Assembly (NCBI GenBank): GCA_003165115.1
Contig: PLSJ01000183.1
Coordinates: forward strand, 1-13,713
Source: Syntrophaceae bacterium
Lineage (GTDB): Bacteria; Desulfobacterota; Syntrophorhabdia; Syntrophorhabdales; WCHB1-27
DNA: 13,713 nt
Reading direction: 5' to 3'
The number at the start of each line of letters is the position of its first letter. The first letter of the stretch is position 1. Position numbers and translations under genes: made by a program. The notes beneath the pieces were generated by a model. That model was not told where the DNA came from and searched no databases. It was given only the letters and a program-made list of their open reading frames with translations. Positions 1-5,851 of this stretch are shown here, in pieces.

Positions 1-542
1 TTCTTGGTGGTCTCCAGGGCTTTGAGCTTGGCTTCCGCATCGGCACGCCCCAATTCGACCGCCTTCCTGAAGTCAGCCGTTGCCCTGTCGGTGTCGCCCA
101 TCTTCTCCCGGTCCACACCCCGGTAATAGTAGGCATCGGCATCGTCAGGTTTCATGCTGATCGTCATGCTGTAGTCTTGAACGGCCTGATCCGTCTTGCC
201 CAGCCTGTCGTAAAGAACTCCGCGGGCGCGGTAGACCTGAGGGTCTGTCGGCATAAGCGAAATCGCCATGCTGTAGTCACTGACTGCCTGCTCATACTCT
301 CCGATCTTCTCGAATGCGTATGCTCTGCCGAGGTAGGCCTTCCGATTCTCGGGCAGCAGGGCGATGCTCCTTGAGTACATCTCGATTGCCTCCTGATACT
401 TCCCTGCGTTCGAGAGACTTAGGGCCTGCTTGTAGTCCGTAAAAGGGGTGGTCGAACATGACAATAAAAGCGACAGGTCTGCCACGGCGAGCACCAGCAG
501 GAGCAGTGTGCTCACGCACTTGGTTTGCGGCCCTTTAAGCAT
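1..542 (-). CDS. TPR-repeat lipoprotein, 3' end cut off by the window
   Basis: A continuous minus-strand frame of 180 codons is open from an ATG at 542 to the left window edge with no stop, so the C-terminus is missing. The N-terminus has a lysine-containing n-region, a leucine-rich stretch and a lipobox LLSC with Cys29, followed by Ser at +2, which predicts an outer-membrane lipoprotein. Four consecutive 34-residue tetratricopeptide repeats follow (about 35-67, 68-101, 102-135 and 136-169), with typical positions such as the AxxxxxxGxYxxAxxDYxxAI pattern and Asp-Pro-type turns between repeats. TPR proteins act as protein-protein scaffolds; the partner cannot be read here. No good ribosome binding site precedes the ATG. 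A GTG at codon 10 is an alternative start but would leave a signal peptide with no basic n-region. The frame and family are secure, the exact start less so. Confidence 0.87.
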   Translation of the reverse strand, partial: MLKGPQTKCVSTLLLLVLAVADLSLLLSCSTTPFTDYKQALSLSNAGKYQEAIEMYSRSIALLPENRKAYLGRAYAFEKIGEYEQAVSDYSMAISLMPTDPQVYRARGVLYDRLGKTDQAVQDYSMTISMKPDDADAYYYRGVDREKMGDTDRATADFRKAVELGRADAEAKLKALETTK

Positions 543-556
543 CTGGGGCAGCAGCA

Positions 557-572
557 GGGGTCAGGTCTTGCA
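557..572. repeat. Possible REP/IS200-type element remnant (GGGGTCAGGTCTTGCA)
   Basis: The 16-mer GGGGTCAGGTCTTGCA resembles a sequence I recall flanking REP-associated (Y1, IS200-like) transposase genes in deltaproteobacterial and metagenomic genomes, read in the other orientation as TGCAAGACCTGACCCC. It sits 15 bases upstream of the TPR lipoprotein start. No inverted partner and no transposase is present in the window, so at most it is a solo remnant. The identification rests on memory of the motif, not on a search. Confidence 0.3.
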
Positions 573-698
573 ATCACACATTTTACCTTCTTCCTTGCGG
601 TAATCCACAACAAAAGGTCAGAAGGGGCCGCCCTCACCTTGTAGCTCAACCTGCCAAGGCCGCATCCCCGCACCCGCTGCAAGTTTCGATGGTCTAAT

Positions 699-717
699 TG
701 CTTTGGCAACCAAAGCA
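699..717. repeat. Perfect 8-bp inverted repeat with 3-nt loop
   Basis: TGCTTTGG, loop CAA, then CCAAAGCA: a perfect 8-bp stem with a tight loop in the gap between two divergent genes. There is no T-run on either side, so it is not a standard intrinsic terminator. It could be an RNA hairpin or a regulator binding site. A further partial copy of the arm (TGCTTTG) follows at about 724-730. Confidence 0.6.
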
Positions 718-797
718 CACTTGCTTTGCCTGAAGTCGGCGCTGAAATGAATGGTTCGCTGGCGCGACATTAAAACGCATGGTTTAGGTTACTTTTA

Positions 798-823
798 CGC
801 CTGGCCGTCTGCGGTCCCAGGCG
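798..823 (+). repeat. Hairpin just upstream of the small membrane protein gene
   Basis: CGCCTGG at 798-804 pairs perfectly with CCAGGCG at 817-823. Inside it CCG and CGG pair around TCTG, giving a long GC-rich stem. It ends about 13 bases before the ribosome binding site of the gene at 844. If transcribed, it would form a 5'-leader hairpin that could influence translation or mRNA stability. Function is inferred from position only. Confidence 0.5.
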
Positions 824-843
824 CGGGGGCCATGGAAGGAGTT

Positions 844-1137
844 ATGAGCTATTCCGAGATGACCTTAACCATCCTGAAGTTTTTCGAGTTCCTCCAGGAA
901 TCCCAGGGGCCTCTTGGCAAGTTTCATGGACAAAGAGCGCAGTACCTTGGCCTGGTCCTGATCAGTCTCGGGACCCTGATCCTGATTCCCGCGATCTTCC
1001 AAAACCATGGCCAAATGAAAAGGTTGGCTATCCTGGATGGAAAATCGTCATGGTCTCTTTCTCAGGTTGTTGCCATCCTGGTGGGAGGCTTCGGTCTTTT
1101 TGCTTTTGCGAGCAGCGTTTTTAGATGGTTCTTTTGA
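844..1137 (+). CDS. Small two-helix membrane protein, unknown function
   Basis: A 97-residue protein beginning MSYSEMTLTI. I chose the ATG at 844 because AAGGAG lies at 837-842 close before it; the longer in-frame version from 751 has no ribosome binding site and adds a proline/glycine-rich stretch unlike the rest. Two hydrophobic segments are visible, at about residues 34-52 and 73-93. A short polar loop with Lys/Arg lies between them, and the protein ends in an aromatic RWFF tail. The N-terminal 30 residues look like an amphipathic helix. I do not recognise a family. It is followed by a 186-base gap before the sulfatase gene, which has its own promoter-like element, so the two are probably not co-transcribed. 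It is supported as a real gene by its start signal and membrane topology, not by homology. Confidence 0.62.
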   Translation: MSYSEMTLTILKFFEFLQESQGPLGKFHGQRAQYLGLVLISLGTLILIPAIFQNHGQMKRLAILDGKSSWSLSQVVAILVGGFGLFAFASSVFRWFF

Positions 1138-1227
1138 TACTCATATAGAGTGGCAAAGCGATTCCCGGATGTACGATGAAGTCCGTGAGTCCTGCACCCC
1201 GGTCCGCGCACAATGCCTGACCCTCCA

Positions 1228-1265
1228 CCCTTGACACCGGGCCTTCCTTGCATGAGGTTAAAATC
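1228..1265 (+). promoter_or_regulatory. 38-bp promoter-like element upstream of the sulfatase gene (copy 1)
   Basis: This element contains TTGACA (1231-1236) and ends in GGTTAAAATC (1256-1265). It matches, at 31 of 38 positions with no gap, a second element at 4074-4037 upstream of the minus-strand lipoprotein gene, in the same orientation relative to its gene. TTGACA and TAAAAT are 22 bp apart in both copies, longer than the usual 16-18 bp of a sigma-70 promoter. It may therefore be a promoter with an atypical spacer or a regulator site. It ends 58 bases before the ATG at 1324. Confidence 0.55.
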
Positions 1266-1276
1266 ATAGGCCCGGT
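1236..1276. repeat. 9-bp inverted repeat enclosing the sulfatase promoter-like element
   Basis: ACCGGGCCT (1236-1244) and AGGCCCGGT (1268-1276) are perfect reverse complements separated by 23 bases. They bracket the conserved GGTTAAAATC of the promoter-like element. The second copy of the element at 4037-4074 lacks this dyad, so it is specific to the sulfatase gene and could be an operator for a dimeric regulator or a hairpin. Confidence 0.5.
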
Positions 1277-1323
1277 CACGTGCTGATAAATATGCGAAAA
1301 ACAGACCTCGTATAAGGAGAATT

Positions 1324-3699
1324 ATGGGTACACAAGACAAGATTCAACGCACGGTCCTTCCCGTCCCGGATCGCTCGTACGCGGGCCCGACGGCCTATGA
1401 CGCCAAGGACCCTGACGCGAAGTTCCCGCCTATCGAACAGTTACGGCCGCCCGCAGGCGCGCCCAACGTCTTGCTCATCCTTATCGACGACGCCGGCTTC
1501 GGCTCGTCGAGCGCCTTCGGCGGCCCCTGCCGGACACCGGCCGCGGAGAAGCTGGCGGCGAACGGCCTGAAATACAACCGCTTCCACACCACCGCCCTCT
1601 GCTCCCCCACGCGCCAGGCGCTTCTGACCGGGCGCAACCATCACACGGTCGGCATGGGCGGCATCACCGAGATCGCCAGCGGCGCGCCGGGCTACAGCTC
1701 GGTGCTGCCGAACACGTGCGCCCCGCTCGCACGGACGCTGAAGCTGAACGGGTACTCGACGGCCCAGTTCGGTAAATGTCACGAGGTGCCCGTGTGGGAG
1801 ACGAGTCCCGTCGGACCGTTCGATGCCTGGCCCACGGGCGGCGGCGGCTTCGAGTACTTCTACGGCTTCATCGGCGGCGAGGCGAACCAGTGGTACCCGA
1901 CGCTCTACGAGGGCACCACGCCGGCCGACCCCAAGAAGACGCCCGAAGAGGGCTACCACTTCATGGAGGACATGACCGACAAGGCCATGGCCTGGATCTC
2001 TCAACAGAAGGCCCTCGCGCCCGATAAGCCCTTCTTCGCGTACTTCGCTCCCGGGGCCACCCATGCGCCCCACCACGTGCCGAAGGAGTGGGCCGACAAG
2101 TACAAAGGCACGTTCGACCAGGGCTGGGACAAGCTCCGCGAAGAGACCTTTGCCCGGCAGAAGGCACTCGGCGTCATTCCGGCGGACTGCCGGCTGACCT
2201 CGCGTCACAAGGAGATCCCCGCGTGGGACGACATGCCGGAGGCGATCAAGCCCGTGCTGCGGCGGCAGATGGAAGTCTACGCGGGCTTCATGGAGTACAC
2301 CGACCACCACGTGGGCCGTCTTCTCGATGGCCTTTCGAGGCTCGGCATCCTCGACGACACGCTCGTCTACTACATCATCGGAGACAACGGCGCTTCGGCC
2401 GAGGGCACCCTGAACGGCACCTTCAACGAGATGCTTAACTTCAACGGCATGTCCGCCGTCGAGACACCGGAGTTCCTCAATGCCCGGATCGACTCACTCG
2501 GCGGGCCGGAGTCCTACAACCACTACGCCGTCGGCTGGGCGCACGCCATGGACACGCCATACCAGTGGACCAAACAGGTCGCTTCGCACTGGGGCGGCAC
2601 GCGCAACGGCACCATCGTACACTGGCCGAAGGGGATCGAGGCAAAGGGCGAGACGCGGTGGCAGTTCCACCATGTTATCGACGTGGCGCCGACGATCCTG
2701 GAGGCGGCGGGGCTGCCCGAGCCGATCTCGGTGAACGGCGTGCAGCAGCGGCCCATCGAGGGCGTGAGCATGCTCTATTCCTTCAATGACTCCAAGGCCG
2801 CCGAGCGGCACGAGACACAGTACTTCGAGATGTTCGGCAACCGGGGCATCTACCACAAGGGTTGGACGGCGGTGACGCGGCACAAGACCCCCTGGCTCCT
2901 TGTGGGCGAGAAGACCCCCGCCTTCGACGACGACGTCTGGGAGCTCTACGATACGGAAAAGGACTGGAGCCAGACCGACGACCTGTCCGGTAAGATGCCC
3001 GAAAAGCTCCACGAGCTGCAGCGCCTCTGGCTCATCGAGGCGGTCAGGTATAATGTGTTGCCCCTCGACGATGATCTCGCGAAGCGCATGAACCCGGACA
3101 CCGCCGGCCGGCCGACGCTGATCAGGAGGAAGAAGCAGCTTCTTTTCGGCGGCATGGGGCGCCTGTCGGAGAACTGTGTCGTCAACATCAAGAACAAGTC
3201 CCACGCCGTCACCGCCCAGATCGACGTGCCGGACTCCGGCGCCGAGGGCGTGATCGTCGCCCAGGGGGCGAACATCGGCGGCTGGAGCCTGTACGCGAAG
3301 GGCGGCAAGCTTAAGTACTGCTACAACCTGGGCGGCGTGCAGCGCTTTTACGTCGAGGCAGGGGTCCCGATCCCCGCGGGCGAGCACCAGGTGCGCATGG
3401 AGTTTGCCTACGCGGGCGGCGGCCTGGGCAAGGGCGGCAAAGTCACCCTGTACACCGACGGCAGGAAGGTCGGCGAAGGGGCCGTTGCCATGACCCTGGC
3501 CATGGTCTTCTCAGCCGACGACGGCTGCGACGTGGGCGAGGATTCGGGCGCTCCGGTCTCCGAAGACTACGGTCCGCGCAACAACGCCTTCAACGGCCGT
3601 GTCAAAGGGGTGGAGATAGCCATTGCCGACGCCGCCGAGAACGCGGATCACCTGGTCTCGCCCGAGGACGCCATTCGCATCGCGATGGCGCGGCAGTAA
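1324..3699 (+). CDS. Arylsulfatase, formylglycine-dependent (long form)
   Basis: A 791-residue sulfatase of the alkaline phosphatase superfamily that hydrolyses sulfate esters. The N-terminal metal site is at Asp55-Asp56 (LILIDDAGFG). The core motif CSPTR at 93-97 has the cysteine that becomes formylglycine and the conserved arginine. GKCHEVP (150-156) gives the Lys/His pair, His247 lies in THAPHH, and GDNG (353-356) supplies the other metal ligands. Lys417, before SHWGGTR, may be the sulfate-binding lysine. Residues from about 600 to 791 form a glycine-rich beta-type C-terminal domain, as in the roughly 790-residue mycobacterial-type arylsulfatases. No signal peptide is visible, suggesting a cytoplasmic enzyme. 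The start is fixed by AAGGAGA at 1314-1320. It stands alone, with its own promoter-like element upstream and a hairpin downstream. No formylglycine-generating enzyme or anaerobic maturase is in the window, so it must rely on one elsewhere. The substrate is unknown. Confidence 0.95.
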   Translation: MGTQDKIQRTVLPVPDRSYAGPTAYDAKDPDAKFPPIEQLRPPAGAPNVLLILIDDAGFGSSSAFGGPCRTPAAEKLAANGLKYNRFHTTALCSPTRQALLTGRNHHTVGMGGITEIASGAPGYSSVLPNTCAPLARTLKLNGYSTAQFGKCHEVPVWETSPVGPFDAWPTGGGGFEYFYGFIGGEANQWYPTLYEGTTPADPKKTPEEGYHFMEDMTDKAMAWISQQKALAPDKPFFAYFAPGATHAPHHVPKEWADKYKGTFDQGWDKLREETFARQKALGVIPADCRLTSRHKEIPAWDDMPEAIKPVLRRQMEVYAGFMEYTDHHVGRLLDGLSRLGILDDTLVYYIIGDNGASAEGTLNGTFNEMLNFNGMSAVETPEFLNARIDSLGGPESYNHYAVGWAHAMDTPYQWTKQVASHWGGTRNGTIVHWPKGIEAKGETRWQFHHVIDVAPTILEAAGLPEPISVNGVQQRPIEGVSMLYSFNDSKAAERHETQYFEMFGNRGIYHKGWTAVTRHKTPWLLVGEKTPAFDDDVWELYDTEKDWSQTDDLSGKMPEKLHELQRLWLIEAVRYNVLPLDDDLAKRMNPDTAGRPTLIRRKKQLLFGGMGRLSENCVVNIKNKSHAVTAQIDVPDSGAEGVIVAQGANIGGWSLYAKGGKLKYCYNLGGVQRFYVEAGVPIPAGEHQVRMEFAYAGGGLGKGGKVTLYTDGRKVGEGAVAMTLAMVFSADDGCDVGEDSGAPVSEDYGPRNNAFNGRVKGVEIAIADAAENADHLVSPEDAIRIAMARQ

Positions 3700-3705
3700 A
3701 TAGGA

Positions 3706-3737
3706 TGACCGGCCCACCCGAGGTGAGCCGCCGGTCA
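3706..3737. terminator. Shared hairpin terminator between convergent genes
   Basis: TGACCGGC (3706-3713) pairs perfectly with GCCGGTCA (3730-3737), and inside it CACC pairs with GGTG around a CGA loop, making a long GC-rich stem. It begins 6 bases after the sulfatase stop and lies 21 bases past the stop of the minus-strand lipoprotein gene, so it can serve both. No run of T follows on the plus strand and only a weak T-rich patch on the minus, so termination efficiency is uncertain. Confidence 0.55.
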
Positions 3738-3758
3738 CGAAAGCCCTTCCGTAACTCT

Positions 3759-4016
3759 TTATGGTGCGGTATGCGGCTGAAATGGCGCGTCTCCCGCTTC
3801 CTCTGCGCCAACGCCCGTTGCCTGCCGGCCGGTACCGCCCTGAGACATACCCACGGGGGCCTCGCTCAGGAAAGCGGCATCCTGGTCAGCGGCCTGGGCG
3901 GGCGGCTCATAGGCTGACTTGTCGACCGTCCACCAATTGGCGGCGCAGCCGGAAAGGGCCGGAAGGGCGAGAAGCACGCCTCCGAGGACAATCATCGAGA
4001 GCTTGATATCGCTCAT
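3759..4016 (-). CDS. Small lipoprotein, unknown function
   Basis: An 85-residue precursor starting MSDIKLSMIV. It has a hydrophobic stretch and a lipobox LSGC with Cys24, followed by Ala at +2, which predicts lipidation and outer-membrane location. The mature 62-residue part is rich in Ala, Gly, Gln and Glu, starts with AANWW, and has no recognisable domain; it looks mostly disordered. The start is supported by AAGGAG about 8 bases upstream of the ATG, within a very short leader after the promoter-like element at 4037-4074. It is convergent with the sulfatase and downstream of the HD-domain gene on the same strand, but the promoter-like element suggests independent transcription. Confidence 0.75.
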   Translation of the reverse strand: MSDIKLSMIVLGGVLLALPALSGCAANWWTVDKSAYEPPAQAADQDAAFLSEAPVGMSQGGTGRQATGVGAEEAGDAPFQPHTAP

Positions 4017-4036
4017 GGTCTGTCTCCTTGCCTTGC

Positions 4037-4074
4037 GATTTTAACCTTGTACAGCGAAGACCGGGTGTCAAGGG
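4037..4074 (-). promoter_or_regulatory. 38-bp promoter-like element upstream of the small lipoprotein gene (copy 2)
   Basis: Read on the minus strand from 4074, it starts CCCTTGACACC and ends GGTTAAAATC. TTGACA lies at 4071-4066 and TAAAAT at 4043-4038, with a 22-bp spacer as in copy 1 at 1228-1265; 31 of 38 positions agree. If TAAAAT acts as the -10 box, the mRNA would start about 15 bases before the ATG at 4016, just enough for the AAGGAG ribosome binding site. Read in the wrong frame, both copies encode a similar peptide (DFNLxQxRPGVKG), which is an artefact of the DNA repeat. Confidence 0.6.
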
Positions 4075-4130
4075 ACGAGGGTGGAAATCGAGGGCATTCC
4101 GTTCCCTGGGCTGTTTCGCTCACCCTTCCA

Positions 4131-4904
4131 TTATTGGCGGCCTTGCGTCACATCCCCGGCGAACCGCTCCCGGAGAAACTCGTAGATATTGTTTCCGATG
4201 GACAGGCCGAGGTCAATGAACTCCGGACCAAAAACCTTACCCGTATGGGACCGAAACGTGGCTTTAATGCGCGCTATCTCTTCCATCCCCTTCGGAAACC
4301 GGGGAAGGGCGGCCCCGACCGGCGTGCGGGCGAAGCGAAGCATTTCCCAGACTGTTACCGTGAAATTGTCCGCTCCCCAGCGGAACTTGTCCGCGTCGTA
4401 CAGCGCATCGCTGATGAGCTTGCCCGTGGCCGACACTATGACCGGAGGCTCGACGAAGGCCTCGTGGTTTGCGATGGCCTGGATTACGTACAGCCTGTCC
4501 TTTTCCGGCATACCGAGGCTATCGAGCAGCGAGCCCGCCGCGACGGCGCCCGAGGCAGCGTGGTTCTTATCTCCCCGTCGCATATCGTGGAGGAGGCCGG
4601 CGATCTGGGCCAGGCCCGCGGCCTCGTTCGTGTCGGACGCTTCCAGACCGGTTCTCTCTCTTTCCGCAAACACCAGGGCCCCTGCTTCGAGGGCGACCTT
4701 TTCCGCATGGTCGAGCCTGTGACCCGGGTTCCGGGAGAGATGTCGATCAAGGGCCTTGCGACAGCGGGCGACGAGGGGAGCCTGTCGATAGATCCTTTGG
4801 GAGTCGGCGAGCTGCAGGGAGCAGGACCGGTAAAAACGCGGATCGGGGAAGGAGGCCGCGATACGCCGGGAAGCGCTCATCATTTCGTCGTAAATATCCA
4901 CCAT
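4131..4904 (-). CDS. HD-domain phosphohydrolase
   Basis: A 257-residue soluble protein with the metal-binding pattern of the HD superfamily. His66 lies in GHRLDHAEKVA, the His106-Asp107 doublet in AGLLHDMRRG, His147 in AIANHE, and an acidic cluster at Asp170/Asp172 in LYDADKFRWG. The family hydrolyses phosphomonoesters or phosphodiesters, often of nucleotides, with divalent metals. This looks like the compact stand-alone type without a GYP motif, so a cyclic-di-GMP role is not indicated. No signal peptide or membrane segment is seen, so it is cytoplasmic. GGAGAGG lies about 6 bases before the ATG at 4904, and a good sigma-70 promoter at 5031-5004 leaves a leader of roughly 90 bases. It is divergent from the truncated esterase gene and upstream of the small lipoprotein on the same strand. 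A long open frame exists on the opposite strand but has no family features. The physiological substrate is unknown. Confidence 0.88.
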   Translation of the reverse strand: MVDIYDEMMSASRRIAASFPDPRFYRSCSLQLADSQRIYRQAPLVARCRKALDRHLSRNPGHRLDHAEKVALEAGALVFAERERTGLEASDTNEAAGLAQIAGLLHDMRRGDKNHAASGAVAAGSLLDSLGMPEKDRLYVIQAIANHEAFVEPPVIVSATGKLISDALYDADKFRWGADNFTVTVWEMLRFARTPVGAALPRFPKGMEEIARIKATFRSHTGKVFGPEFIDLGLSIGNNIYEFLRERFAGDVTQGRQ

Positions 4905-5003
4905 TCGTCCTCTCCCGAGTCGAAGTCGTTACATGGGGAGCTCACGAAAAAGCGGGAAGCCCTTGCGGCTGATCCGGAACAATATATTGTCCACGCTTAG
5001 ACT

Positions 5004-5031
5004 ATTTTAGACGTTAATTGAGTATTGTCAA
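5004..5031 (-). promoter_or_regulatory. Sigma-70-type promoter for the HD-domain gene
   Basis: On the minus strand TTGACA (5031-5026) is followed by a 16-bp spacer and TAAAAT (5009-5004). Both hexamers are close to or match the consensus, and the surroundings are AT-rich against a GC-rich background. The predicted start of transcription is about 90 bases before the ATG at 4904. Confidence 0.68.
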
Positions 5032-5173
5032 GATTATAGAAAGAACGGTTTAAGGAGACAGGCTGCGGAACGATAAAATCGCCGGGCAGTGAATCTCGTC
5101 AGCGGCCTGCCGTCTTTAAAGAGAATGTCTTAAGCTCATAAGAGGGAGTTACCGGAGAACAAGGAGGCTTTCC

Positions 5174-5674
5174 ATGAAATATTTCAGGGCGGCGGCGATG
5201 ACGGCCGCGCTGGCCTTCGCTGTTTCCTGTGCCGGTGGAAACGTGCGATCGGGGGAAGGCGTCGAGGTCGGCACCGGCGCCGGTGCGGTGTGGGGAGTCG
5301 CGCAGGATGACGGTTTGAAGGTCTTTAAGGGCATCCCGTACGCAAAGCCGCCAAAAGGTGACCTTCGCTATGCGCCGCCGCAGGAGCCGGCCCCCTGGAA
5401 GGGGACATTCCACGCGACCGCCTTCGGACCGTGCTGCCCGCAGCTTCCGGACCCGGGCGAGGCGGCATCCGGGTTGCGTCAGGACGAAGACTGCCTGAGC
5501 CTGAATATCTGGACGCCGGGGACCGATAACAGGAAAAGGCCCGTAATCGTGTACCTTTACGGCGGCGCCTTCAATTATGGGGGCGCCGCGGACCCGCTTT
5601 ACGACGGGTCGGCCTTTGCCAAAAGGGGAGACGTTGTCTTCACGACCGTCAATTACCCGGACACATCCGCGTAA
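5174..5674 (+). pseudogene. Type-B carboxylesterase, truncated N-terminal fragment
   Basis: The 166 residues match the N-terminal third of the type-B carboxylesterase family (usually about 500 residues). GIPYAKPPKGDLRY lies at about 53-66, the EDCLSLNIWTP signature at 105-115, and the oxyanion-hole region YGGAFNYGG at 129-137. Homology stops at VNY (159-161), where family members continue with NYRLGxxGF. Five residues later a TAA ends the frame. The nucleophile motif GESAGG, the acidic residue and the catalytic His are all absent, and no other frame downstream to 5851 resumes the family. The product therefore cannot be an active esterase. The start is clear, with AAGGAGG before the ATG at 5174. 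The N-terminus looks like a signal peptide, possibly a lipoprotein one (AVSC, Cys19). The loss looks like a deletion with a breakpoint near 5660 rather than a frameshift. Confidence 0.8.
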
Positions 5675-5685
5675 ACCCGCTTTTT

Positions 5686-5720
5686 CCCTTACCGGGCGTG
5701 CACGCTGCCGGGGAGAAGGG
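5686..5720. repeat. Imperfect hairpin with GCGTGCACGC palindrome after the truncated esterase
   Basis: CCCTT (5686-5690) pairs with AAGGG (5716-5720), CCGG pairs with CCGG inside it, and the centre is the 10-bp palindrome GCGTGCACGC (5696-5705). It starts 12 bases after the stop of the truncated esterase. It could be a weak terminator or structure left by the rearrangement; there is no T-run after it. Confidence 0.4.
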
Positions 5721-5777
5721 TTAAATTGTAATCAGACGCCTTTCAGCGATCGTTACCGAGTAATAAAGGAAGGGGTA

Positions 5778-5801
5778 GCGTTGCATGAGGGATTGCAACG
5801 C
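5778..5801. promoter_or_regulatory. Perfect inverted repeat upstream of cydA, possible operator
   Basis: GCGTTGCA and TGCAACGC are perfect 8-bp reverse complements separated by 8 bases, centred about 62 bases before the cydA ATG. The core TTGCA-N8-TGCAA does not match the FNR (TTGAT-N4-ATCAA) or CRP sites. It may bind a different dimeric regulator or fold as a leader hairpin. I see no clear sigma-70 promoter in 5675-5851; the rest of this gap holds nothing else I can name. Confidence 0.5.
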
Positions 5802-5851
5802 GATAAAGGGAATGGAATCAAATAACGACCTTTCTTGGTGAGGGAGGAGCG

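Larger units (their letters stand above)
543..843. other. Intergenic region between divergent genes, hairpin-rich, no gene seen
   Basis: This 301-base stretch separates the minus-strand TPR lipoprotein from the plus-strand small membrane protein. It holds a transposon-end-like 16-mer at 557-572 and two inverted repeats (699-717 and 798-823), listed separately. I see no convincing pair of -35 and -10 boxes for either flanking gene. Open frames here have no family resemblance and no ribosome binding site. Base composition is less GC-rich than the sulfatase gene to the right. Confidence 0.6.

Noticed and set aside
751..843. N-terminal extension of the small membrane protein from the ATG at 751
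   Set aside because: It has no ribosome binding site and covers a strong hairpin, and the ATG at 844 has a well-placed AAGGAG.
1062..1340. 92-codon minus-strand frame sharing the peptide DFNLxQxRPGVKG with a frame at 4028-4219
   Set aside because: The shared peptide is the translation of the duplicated 38-bp promoter-like DNA element, not evidence of a protein family. Neither frame has a start signal.
4047..5000. 317-codon plus-strand open frame opposite the HD-domain gene
   Set aside because: It has no recognisable motif and no ribosome binding site, and lies antisense to a protein with all HD-superfamily residues. It is an open shadow frame caused by high GC at third positions.
5781..5807. 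TTGCAT ... GATAAA as a cydA promoter
   Set aside because: The spacer is only 15 bp and both hexamers are weak. It overlaps the inverted repeat, which explains the sequence better.
5577..5825. Possible continuation of the esterase in another frame
   Set aside because: After the shared NYR position the translated sequence (THPRKPAFSLTGRA) has none of the expected NYRLGxxGF or GESAGG motifs, so a simple frameshift does not explain the truncation.
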